This document shows positions 29,643-36,669 of a DNA stretch of 64,000 nucleotides, piece by piece (the first letter of the stretch is position 1; every line of letters starts with the position of its first letter). The notes beneath the pieces were generated by a model. The model did no database searches. It was not told the DNA's origin and saw only the letters and a program-made list of their open reading frames with translations. The stretch comes from Bilabrum cf. latius (taxonomy: Eukaryota > Bigyra: Bicosoecida > Bigyra > Bicosoecida): contig OZ237774.1 in the NCBI GenBank assembly GCA_965178125.1, positions 310,001-374,000 on the forward strand, given 5' to 3'. A program made the translations under genes and the position numbers.

Positions 29643-30587
29643 ATGTCTATTTTTGAACAAATACAAAATATAAAGCCCAATCTTGCCGAAAAAAGCATAA
29701 ATGATTATATTAGAATCTATGAAAAAATAGAGAAACAAGATAAACCAATAATTGAATACTTAAAAGATGATGTGCCACAATCTAATCAATCTAGTTATTT
29801 ACATAAATATATAACAGTATGTAAGGCAATAAAAAAAGATTATGATGAAACATTAAATAAACAATTAATTGAATTGAAAAAGAACAATAAATTTTATAAT
29901 AAAAATGCCAAGGAACACGTAAAGAATTTTAAATATTCAGATATAGAAAAGAAATTAAAAGAAATTGAAGGAGGTAATAATAATAAAATGAATGAATATA
30001 GAGCATGGTTGCTATCTCTTTACGCATATATGCCACCTCTTAGAGTCACGGAATGGTTAACAACTAAAATATTAGATACTGACAACCACGAAGAAGAAAA
30101 TAAATTATTGTTAGATGATAAAGAGATTCACATATACGATCATAAAACTAAAAAGTCCAATGGTGTAAAATATATTAAAGTTCCAGATAGTGTTATTTAT
30201 TATTGTAAGCATTTTAAAGAAAAATATAAATGTGAATATGTTTTATCTCCATTTAAGAATCCAAATAAAAAAAACGACCAATCTAGTATAACAAAAATAT
30301 TAAACAAGATTTTTAAAAAGAAAGTTTCTATTAATGATTTTAGGAATGTTTATATTAGTGAGAAAATGAATAAAGGAACGTTATTTACTAATACTGAAAG
30401 GGAAGATTTAGCCCGAATCATGGGAAACTCACCAAGCACTCAAATGTTAACATACACTAAATATTGTCAATCTAATAATAATGATAAAAAACCAGAAGAC
30501 GCTATATTATCAATGATTAATGATAAGTCAAAACAGGAACAAATAAAAATATTATTAAATTGCATAAATAAATTAAATTCATCTTAA
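29643..30587 (+). CDS. EMALE tyrosine recombinase
   Basis: 314 residues. The N-terminal half is a helical arm (residues 1-110). The catalytic half has Arg134 in MPPLRVTEWL, the second-Arg site SINDFRNVYIS (Arg234) and the terminal Tyr in MLTYTKYC (Tyr271 or Tyr274). The His of the usual HxxR motif is replaced by Asn231, a change seen in some active family members but which could weaken catalysis. Role: site-specific recombination, perhaps resolution or circularisation of the viral genome; its use beside an rve integrase is unclear. It ends overlapping the convergent integrase gene by 9 bp. Stop TAA. Confidence 0.78.
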   Translation: MSIFEQIQNIKPNLAEKSINDYIRIYEKIEKQDKPIIEYLKDDVPQSNQSSYLHKYITVCKAIKKDYDETLNKQLIELKKNNKFYNKNAKEHVKNFKYSDIEKKLKEIEGGNNNKMNEYRAWLLSLYAYMPPLRVTEWLTTKILDTDNHEEENKLLLDDKEIHIYDHKTKKSNGVKYIKVPDSVIYYCKHFKEKYKCEYVLSPFKNPNKKNDQSSITKILNKIFKKKVSINDFRNVYISEKMNKGTLFTNTEREDLARIMGNSPSTQMLTYTKYCQSNNNDKKPEDAILSMINDKSKQEQIKILLNCINKLNSS

Positions 30588-31757
30588 ATCAAAATCAAAT
30601 GTTTCAGTTTTTGGATACCATTTCACAGAATATAAACGTTCATAATTTCTAACCATTTTAGGGACATCTTCCATTAAATTCTTTCTTGGCTCTATTGTAG
30701 GCGTTTTATAACCCTTCCATAGAACATAATAACTAGGTTCGCCATCTCTGTATGTCGGTTTTAGTAATTTTGAAATTACCCATTTTTGTTCTTCTTTTTG
30801 CTCATTCATTACATATTTAATTTTTTGTAAATCTTCATTATAATATCTACCTTTCAATCCTTTAATTTTATATGAAGGCACACTATAAGTTTTCTTTGGT
30901 TTAAATACTTCTTCAATTTCATATATTTTTTTGCTGAAATTTTGACCTCTATTTAAATTATCCTCAATGTTTGCCATTCTTACTTTATCCCCTTTTTTTA
31001 ATATTTGATTTTCATTCACTAACTTATTTTTTGCTTCCTTTCTAGTATTTTTATAAACCTGTTCCCATAACTTTTTATTTTTAATAATTTCATTTGGCGT
31101 AAATTTAGTTATTCTTGATTTAGAATTATTATAAGCATCTACAAGATCCCAAATAATATTAACCCAATCTTTATTAAGCTGTAAAGACCTATTGATCATG
31201 CGTTTTAGAGTACCATTAAAACGTTCAATACCACCGTTTGACTCGGGTGAATAGGGATTACTAAATACTTGTTTTATTCCTTCTTTCTTAAGCATTTTAG
31301 TCATAACCGAATTTTTAAATTCACTTCCGTTATCAGATCTAATAATAGATGGTTTTTTATTTAATTGACCAATCATTAATTTTAATGCTTTTGATACGGT
31401 TTCTTTTTTCTTATTGTTAATAGGAAATGCAAAACCTTCTTTACTAAAAAGGTCTATACCAGTTAATAAATATTTTTTATTATTTTTTTCGATATCTTGG
31501 ACATTTACTAAATCCACGGCGAACTGCTCATAGGGTCTTTTTAATACTGTTGCTTGAACTGTTTTCTTTTGTTTAATTGGTTTGTATAATTGATAGTTTT
31601 CCTGAGATTTTAACCAGTTCATTATTTGTCGTCTACTTATATCGTAACCTCTTGATTTAACTAATTCAAATAATTTATCACGACCAAATAAAAAATGTTC
31701 ATCATAATATATTTTACTTAAAATTTCCCTTTGTTCTTTCGAAAGTGGTGGAGTCAT
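30579..31757 (-). CDS. rve-family integrase with C-terminal chromodomain
   Basis: 392 residues. The DDE core is Asp82 (FAVDLVN), Asp142 (RSDNGSEF) and Glu178 (NGGIERFNG), with exactly 35 residues between the last two, the D,D-35-E pattern of retroviral-type integrases. The C-terminal 60 residues form a chromodomain-like unit (SYYVLWKGYKTPTIEP). Mavirus and polintons carry the same architecture. It inserts the linear viral genome into host DNA and explains the 5-bp GCTCG duplication. The chromodomain may direct insertion to chromatin. Stop TAA; TCTAAAC motif upstream. Confidence 0.92.
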   Translation of the reverse strand: MTPPLSKEQREILSKIYYDEHFLFGRDKLFELVKSRGYDISRRQIMNWLKSQENYQLYKPIKQKKTVQATVLKRPYEQFAVDLVNVQDIEKNNKKYLLTGIDLFSKEGFAFPINNKKKETVSKALKLMIGQLNKKPSIIRSDNGSEFKNSVMTKMLKKEGIKQVFSNPYSPESNGGIERFNGTLKRMINRSLQLNKDWVNIIWDLVDAYNNSKSRITKFTPNEIIKNKKLWEQVYKNTRKEAKNKLVNENQILKKGDKVRMANIEDNLNRGQNFSKKIYEIEEVFKPKKTYSVPSYKIKGLKGRYYNEDLQKIKYVMNEQKEEQKWVISKLLKPTYRDGEPSYYVLWKGYKTPTIEPRKNLMEDVPKMVRNYERLYSVKWYPKTETFDFDLR

Positions 31758-31776
31758 AAATACTAATAATTTTAGT

Positions 31777-31784
31777 TTAGAAAT
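31777..31784 (-). promoter_or_regulatory. promoter-like TTTCTAAAC
   Basis: Minus-strand TTCTAAAC 20 bp upstream of the integrase ATG at 31757; weaker T-run than in the structural genes. Confidence 0.45.
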
Positions 31785-31830
31785 AAATCTAAATTAAAAT
31801 CTTTTAATTAACACAATAAAATTAATCTAT

Positions 31831-33636
31831 TTACATTTGGTCAAGCATTTTTTTAAGCTGGGCACGGCTTAACTTTTTACCTCCTTTGCTTTTACCTGAA
31901 CCGATATTTAATAGGTCACCGCCTTTCTTTGTGGTTTTCTTACCCTTTCCATAACCAAATCTAGAAACAAAATCGCCAATTGCTGAGCCGTCGGCAACTT
32001 GTGGAGCTAAACCACTATTACGTAATGTTCTTGATACTGCTTTTACTTCTGGTCTTTGAAGCTGACGACCAAGCCATGTAAGGCCTGACCATACCGAGTT
32101 CCCTAGGTCTCTAAAGGAGAAACCGCCGACAATATGGTTATCTTGAGCGGTATTTTCAGAGTATACAACGGATGCTTTGGCGAGATCTTCAGAAGAAAGG
32201 AGTGGTCTCATTGATTTATAAGTGCCGTTGTCTGATTCATTATATAATACTAGATCATCATAATATGCCATTACTTTTAATGTATATGTTCCATCGGCTG
32301 GGCATGACATTGTGGCTCTTACTGTCATAGTAAAGGTCTTGTTTGCATGGGATATAAAGGATTGTTGAGATGCCGCAGGAATGTCATTAGGCTTAACAAT
32401 AATGACAGAACCAGCACCGAATTTGGGTATTGGTGCTACTACTGGAGGTCCAACAGCTCCAGGTTTTTCTCCTAAAATTTGCTGGGCAAACTTGGCGTAT
32501 CTTTCATTATATCCGTTCTTAGCGGACATTTCATAAAGTTGATGTTGTGTGTAGTTATTGAAAATGTCGGTTTTTTGTGCGGTATCAATAGAAAGTTTTG
32601 TAATGTTTGAATATTGGTCAGCTTCTTCATAACTTAATCCATCAGCTGCCTTATTTCTCTTAGCGTAAATAAATAATGCGGTTGGTACACTGTTTAATAC
32701 AAATGAACCACTTGAAACCTCAACAGCTCCACCAGCTACTGTTAATGCTTGAGATTTAGATGCAAGTCTTACAACTTCTGGGGCATTATATACGATTTCT
32801 TTAGGGATATTAAGGTTAAGAGATGGATTCCAAGTATGGACCAAAAGGTTAAATTGTGATGCGGTACATGCGACCTCTGTTCCAGCTCTTGCATGTTCAT
32901 CATCGACCACTAGAAATTCGCCAACGTCGCCAGTAAGTGCGGACATATCGAACTCGCATTTAAAATCGTTTAAATTTCTAAATGGAACTGGGTTTGCTTC
33001 ATGGTATTGGAAAGGTTGGGCAAATATAACCTCTCTATATTTAAGTTGTATTGTAAAGTCATTAGCTCCATTTCTTACAATATTTACAATATCCCAGTTG
33101 TTACCAAGACCATTCGATGAAACAGTATCAACGGCATTTGCACCCTCACGGATGGAGTTATTAAGAATTGCGGAATCATACTTCGTAGAAAGTTGACCAG
33201 CTGGGGCATCGGATACTCTCATAAGTTGGCTGAGAGGTTGGGAATTTGCAAAACATTCGGCAACATCTGAAGGTCTTGATGTGAATTCGTGACCGTTCAT
33301 TTCAACCTTTGCATTATTAATAAGTCTATTGAGTGCCAGTTGACGAATACCAATCTTACCGTATAAGCTAGAAATTGGATCTAAACCAGCAGTCCCAGTT
33401 AGTCTAAGGGTTAAATTAGCTTCAAGCATAGGGACAGATTCGACGTTACCAGTTGGAAAAGTATATTCAAATCTTATAGTACCAGCTGATCCGTTAGTTG
33501 GTTGAGAAGATGCGGGAATTCTACGCCTTACTGATTCATTATTGGAGGCTCTTGCTCCGAGCATGACGTCTTTAGGTTCTTTAAATTTTTCATTTGACGG
33601 TGCCATGAGCACAACATTCTTATAGTATTGAGACAT
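31831..33636 (-). CDS. major capsid protein
   Basis: 601 residues, about the length of mavirus MCP, and placed next to the penton gene as in mavirus. The sequence has the beta-rich, Asn/Pro/Gly-rich texture of a double-jelly-roll capsid protein (residues about 50-500). A putative protease site IVGG (502-505) is followed by FSFRDLGNSVWSGLTWLGRQ, an amphipathic Trp-containing segment, and then a basic Gly/Lys-rich tail with two further KGG motifs. Cleavage at 505/506 would release a 96-residue tail; removal of a C-terminal domain by the viral protease is known for mavirus MCP. It forms the capsid shell. Promoter T-run with TCTAATG upstream. Stop TAA. Confidence 0.88.
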   Translation of the reverse strand: MSQYYKNVVLMAPSNEKFKEPKDVMLGARASNNESVRRRIPASSQPTNGSAGTIRFEYTFPTGNVESVPMLEANLTLRLTGTAGLDPISSLYGKIGIRQLALNRLINNAKVEMNGHEFTSRPSDVAECFANSQPLSQLMRVSDAPAGQLSTKYDSAILNNSIREGANAVDTVSSNGLGNNWDIVNIVRNGANDFTIQLKYREVIFAQPFQYHEANPVPFRNLNDFKCEFDMSALTGDVGEFLVVDDEHARAGTEVACTASQFNLLVHTWNPSLNLNIPKEIVYNAPEVVRLASKSQALTVAGGAVEVSSGSFVLNSVPTALFIYAKRNKAADGLSYEEADQYSNITKLSIDTAQKTDIFNNYTQHQLYEMSAKNGYNERYAKFAQQILGEKPGAVGPPVVAPIPKFGAGSVIIVKPNDIPAASQQSFISHANKTFTMTVRATMSCPADGTYTLKVMAYYDDLVLYNESDNGTYKSMRPLLSSEDLAKASVVYSENTAQDNHIVGGFSFRDLGNSVWSGLTWLGRQLQRPEVKAVSRTLRNSGLAPQVADGSAIGDFVSRFGYGKGKKTTKKGGDLLNIGSGKSKGGKKLSRAQLKKMLDQM

Positions 33637-33648
33637 AATAATTTAACA

Positions 33649-33660
33649 TTAGAAAAAAAT
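33649..33660 (-). promoter_or_regulatory. late-type promoter upstream of MCP
   Basis: Minus-strand run of T's followed by TCTAA, 12 bp before the MCP ATG. Confidence 0.65.
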
Positions 33661-33706
33661 TATTATATTTTTGTCTAATTGATTATTAAAACTTATATTA
33701 TTTTTA

Positions 33707-34597
33707 TTATTGTTGTACAAAATATAATTTTATATCAATTTGTGAATTTTTATTTAATGCGATTGGATGACCAACATTATTATAGTCAAACCAGTAAAAA
33801 TCTAGATAGAATGAATTTATATTTCTAGACTCTTTGAAATTGTGCCATACATGGTCGGTATCTCTTGCACTATATTTTATAAGTGATACAGGTTGATTAT
33901 TCGCCTGTTGCACGTCAAAGTCGACCAAGAATGAAGCAGTATCAGCAGACCCAGCGACTGCCTCAGGCTGGTTAATTGGGGGAGGTAATAGCTCGTTTTC
34001 TGTTGGTAAATTTGACCTTATGACAATTCTAGAAACTGGAGACATTAATTCAAGGGTACTTGTATATTGTGTTTCTGTGTCTTCTGCTAGTTCAACATAA
34101 TAAGGAGATGATAAAACAGATTCATAATTAAAAGATGGCATGTAAGAAAATAGATCATTATTAAATCCAATTTTCCAAGCAGATCTAAAAGCACCGACCG
34201 AAACAATTTCAAATTTATTTGTTGATACATTAAATGTCATTGTGGGAACATCTGCAATGCTCAAGGTTGAACATAAAGAACTAAATGTATTTGATATTGC
34301 CGAGGCGACATCTCTATAATCATAAATATATCCGTCTTGGTCATCAAATGCCGAAAAATCGACAATCTCAGAAGTTACAACACCAGAACTAATATTTTGA
34401 AATGATATAGTGGGTGTGTTAGCGTTTGGATCAAATAAGGGTAAAAGAATTTTATTCATAATTAAGCGTTCTACTGAAATTAACCATCCCGTAGTATCAC
34501 TTATAACATCTGTTTGTCTATTTACATTTACACGAGCAATTGAAGTTGTCCCATTTGCTCCACTGACTTGTCCAGTTAAATAAATATTACGACTCAT
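33707..34597 (-). CDS. penton (minor capsid) protein
   Basis: 296 residues, close to the size of mavirus penton protein, and located immediately upstream of MCP in the same orientation. The sequence is beta-rich throughout with a central Pro-rich stretch (LLPPPINQPEA), consistent with a single jelly-roll vertex protein. Assignment rests on size, composition and gene order, plus overall resemblance. It would occupy the capsid five-fold vertices. Stop TAA, promoter TTTTTCTAACT upstream. Confidence 0.78.
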   Translation of the reverse strand: MSRNIYLTGQVSGANGTTSIARVNVNRQTDVISDTTGWLISVERLIMNKILLPLFDPNANTPTISFQNISSGVVTSEIVDFSAFDDQDGYIYDYRDVASAISNTFSSLCSTLSIADVPTMTFNVSTNKFEIVSVGAFRSAWKIGFNNDLFSYMPSFNYESVLSSPYYVELAEDTETQYTSTLELMSPVSRIVIRSNLPTENELLPPPINQPEAVAGSADTASFLVDFDVQQANNQPVSLIKYSARDTDHVWHNFKESRNINSFYLDFYWFDYNNVGHPIALNKNSQIDIKLYFVQQ

Positions 34598-35113
34598 AAT
34601 ATTATATAGTTAGAAAAAATATATAGTTTTTATTTTCGCTTTTTTTTTCTTGTGCATAATTATATAGATACGATATAGGGATTTAATCGCCTTGAAGTGT
34701 CTATGTCAATTGTTTTTGAGTTGTTCATGTTAGCCAGACATTGTTTTATATATATCTACATGCTTTTTAGTGTGTATCTATATAACTTTTAATTTTTAAT
34801 TTTTAAAATAAAAATGCACGTAACTTATAAATATGATTTTTGTGTTCCCCAGCTCGTGACAATTCAGAATATATATAATTTGTCATATGTCCGCCAAATA
34901 TAAAACGTTGTCCATGGGGGACATTGAAAGCTTACCCCACGGACAGGAAGACCGTCCATCTGGACAGGATGACCTGTGTGTGTAGACTGAAGGTCTTTTT
35001 CATACAGACAACCCCATACAATATTATATCATTCGAAAGCCCTTGACGTGTGGATTATGATTCCGAGTTTTAAAGTTACGTGCGATTTTTTTCTGATTTT
35101 TTATTTTTATTTT
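34598..35113. other. non-coding island with inverted CACGTAACTT arms
   Basis: About 500 bp without a plausible ORF between the penton gene and the right TIR. TGCACGTAACTT near 34813 is matched in inverted orientation by AAGTTACGTGC near 35075. Between them the DNA is less AT-rich and holds two near-copies of GGACAGGA-GACC and GTCC/GGAC dyads (34908-34970). This looks structured, perhaps an RNA gene or a small inserted element; no family recognised. Confidence 0.5.
34610..34620 (-). promoter_or_regulatory. late-type promoter upstream of penton gene
   Basis: Minus-strand ATTTTTTCTAA 12 bp before the ATG at 34597. Confidence 0.62.
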
Positions 35114-35313
35114 ACCATCTCAAATATATGTTTATGACACATTCGAAGAGTTAAATGCAAAGTTACAACTGCAATTTAAAATAAAACATCACCTTTAATA
35201 AATTTATTCTATTTTGCTTATCTATATTACTTTCTAAAAAAAGTGCTTCATTCTACGATTTAAAAAAGTGGTAAAAATACGAATTTAAAAATCACCTATA
35301 AAGAATAATTCTG

Positions 35314-35372
35314 AATTCGTATTTTTGCACCCTTTTGATTCGGAGAATCAAAAGAGTGCAAAACTACGAATT
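35314..35372. repeat. TIR stem-loop, right copy
   Basis: Mirror image of 8416-8474 with the same core. Confidence 0.7.
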
Positions 35373-35473
35373 AATAATTATTTAAATGGAGATCTCGAGA
35401 GCGAATAAATGGAAAGCTTGAATTAATCGCCTTAATAGCGAACGAAGTGAGCGCCCCAATGCATGAATTCAAA

Positions 35474-35677
35474 TTATAGAGCCATAAAAAGAGCAATAAA
35501 ATATTTTAATGAAAAGTCCCTTAAAAATGCCCATAATAAAATAAAATGCAAAAGAGCCGAAATAATAGCAAACTTTAGTTTGCGAAACAATAAATTGAAC
35601 AGTAAAAAAAAACTATAAAAATTAAAATTCAATAGAACCATAAATAAATTAAATTCTTCGAATTTAATAATTTTCAT
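35474..35677 (-). CDS. small hydrophobic protein in the right TIR (doubtful)
   Basis: Second copy of the 67-codon ORF at 8111-8314, differing by one residue. Same reservations: it may be chance openness in AT-rich DNA. Confidence 0.3.
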   Translation of the reverse strand: MKIIKFEEFNLFMVLLNFNFYSFFLLFNLLFRKLKFAIISALLHFILLWAFLRDFSLKYFIALFMAL

Positions 35678-35935
35678 TCTGACGAATAAAAATAAATTTT
35701 GATAAAAATTAATAAATTAATTTATTCTTATTCCGCGAAAATTTTATAAAAAATAAAAAAGTATAGCACACAACGAATTATAAATATTTAATATAATATA
35801 TCAATTTTACAATTTTTAAAAAATATTTAATATACAAAAAATTATAAATATAAAAAAAACAGCACAAATAAATTATTTATATATTCAGCAAAAATATATA
35901 AATAATTAAAATAAGCACAAAAAAATATATTCGCC

Positions 35936-36000
35936 TGTTGTAGTCCAAAAAAAATAGGAATATAATATTATTATATTCCTATTTTTTTTGGACTACAACA
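35936..36000. repeat. perfect 65-bp terminal palindrome, right end
   Basis: The same palindrome as at 7788-7852 in inverted orientation, so each EMALE end carries TGTTGTAGTCC both outward and inward. Confidence 0.92.
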
Positions 36001-36005
36001 GCTCG
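36001..36005. repeat. right target-site duplication GCTCG
   Basis: Matches 7783-7787. The recombinase frame resumes here and ends at TAA 36016-36018. Confidence 0.85.
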
Positions 36006-36101
36006 GGCGTCCGACTAATCCCAACTAACTTGGAGACACTTTGCTTTGCTTCAACGAGACCACCCTCTGCAACCTCCCGTAAGGAAGATATGGTAAGACA
36101 T

Positions 36102-36246
36102 GGAGAATTCGTTGTGTGTCTCCGCTGGTGGACAAATCCATCGGTGGATTCAGGCACATGGCGACGGCTCTGTGTTCGATGCCATGTCTGGTTGTATTTG
36201 GGTGGTTGAGTCTGTAAAAGAAGCTTTCATGGAAGTCACGATGTCA
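36102..36246 (+). repeat. Ngaro-1 split direct repeat B1
   Basis: 145 bp from GGAGAATTCGTTGTG to CACGATGTCA; the same as 36525-36669. Confidence 0.92.
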
Positions 36247-36507
36247 TGGTATTAAGGAGACAGAGTCTGATTCGTTGTTGACGTCAAATGAGATGATAAG
36301 CGTCTGTGCGATGAGGATGGCTCTGCGAAGAAGGAGAACGCCGCAACACCTTGTCCGTAGGTGGGAAGAGGAATTGTAGCGTTAGACATCGTAATCTGAT
36401 TAACGGAAGAGGCAGGCCACGAAGAGTGGAGGTTGGCATTTCTCCAGTCAATCGCCTCCATTCGGGGTGGAAGAGCTCAGGACTGACAGATCGTCTTGAA
36501 TTCTTTT
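36247..36507 (+). repeat. Ngaro-1 split direct repeat A2
   Basis: 261-bp copy of A1 (2141-2401), abutting B1. A 17-bp CCCACCCGCC-type spacer precedes B2. Confidence 0.92.
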
Positions 36508-36524
36508 CCCACCCGCCCGGGCCC

Positions 36525-36669
36525 GGAGAATTCGTTGTGTGTCTCCGCTGGTGGACAAATCCATCGGTGGATTCAGGCACATGGCGACGGCTCTGTGTTC
36601 GATGCCATGTCTGGTTGTATTTGGGTGGTTGAGTCTGTAAAAGAAGCTTTCATGGAAGTCACGATGTCA
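36525..36669 (+). repeat. Ngaro-1 split direct repeat B2
   Basis: 145-bp copy of B1 forming the right end of Ngaro-1. The host gene resumes at 36670. Confidence 0.92.

Larger units (their letters stand above)
7788..36000. mobile_element. endogenous mavirus-like virophage (EMALE) carrying Ngaro-2
   Basis: This is a 28.2-kb AT-rich block inside GC-rich DNA, bounded by 887-bp inverted repeats and a 5-bp target duplication. Without Ngaro-2 (6,660 bp) it is about 21.6 kb. It encodes the virophage hallmark set (packaging ATPase, cysteine protease, penton, major capsid protein) plus an rve integrase with chromodomain, a primase-helicase and a tyrosine recombinase. I see no protein-primed DNA polymerase B, unlike reference mavirus. 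Apart from the primase-helicase, which is cut by Ngaro-2, all recognised genes look open and full length. Confidence 0.93.
35114..36000. repeat. EMALE right terminal inverted repeat, 887 bp
   Basis: Mirror of 7788-8674. It includes an orphan copy of the last 28 codons of the P-loop gene, the stem-loop (35314-35372), the 67-codon ORF (35474-35677, minus strand) and the 65-bp palindrome at the very end. Confidence 0.92.
2141..36669 (+). mobile_element. Ngaro-1: tyrosine-recombinase retrotransposon, itself split by the EMALE
   Basis: The element shows the Ngaro architecture: A1 (2141-2401), ORFs for gag-like protein, RT-RNase H and tyrosine recombinase, then B1 (36102-36246), A2 (36247-36507) and B2 (36525-36669). 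A1 and A2 are both 261 bp and appear identical; B1 and B2 are both 145 bp and appear identical. No target duplication is visible, as expected for recombinase-mediated insertion. Its own DNA is 2141-7787 plus 36006-36669, about 6.3 kb; the rest is the EMALE inserted four codons before the recombinase stop. It disrupts the secreted-protein gene that starts at 1701. Confidence 0.9.
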
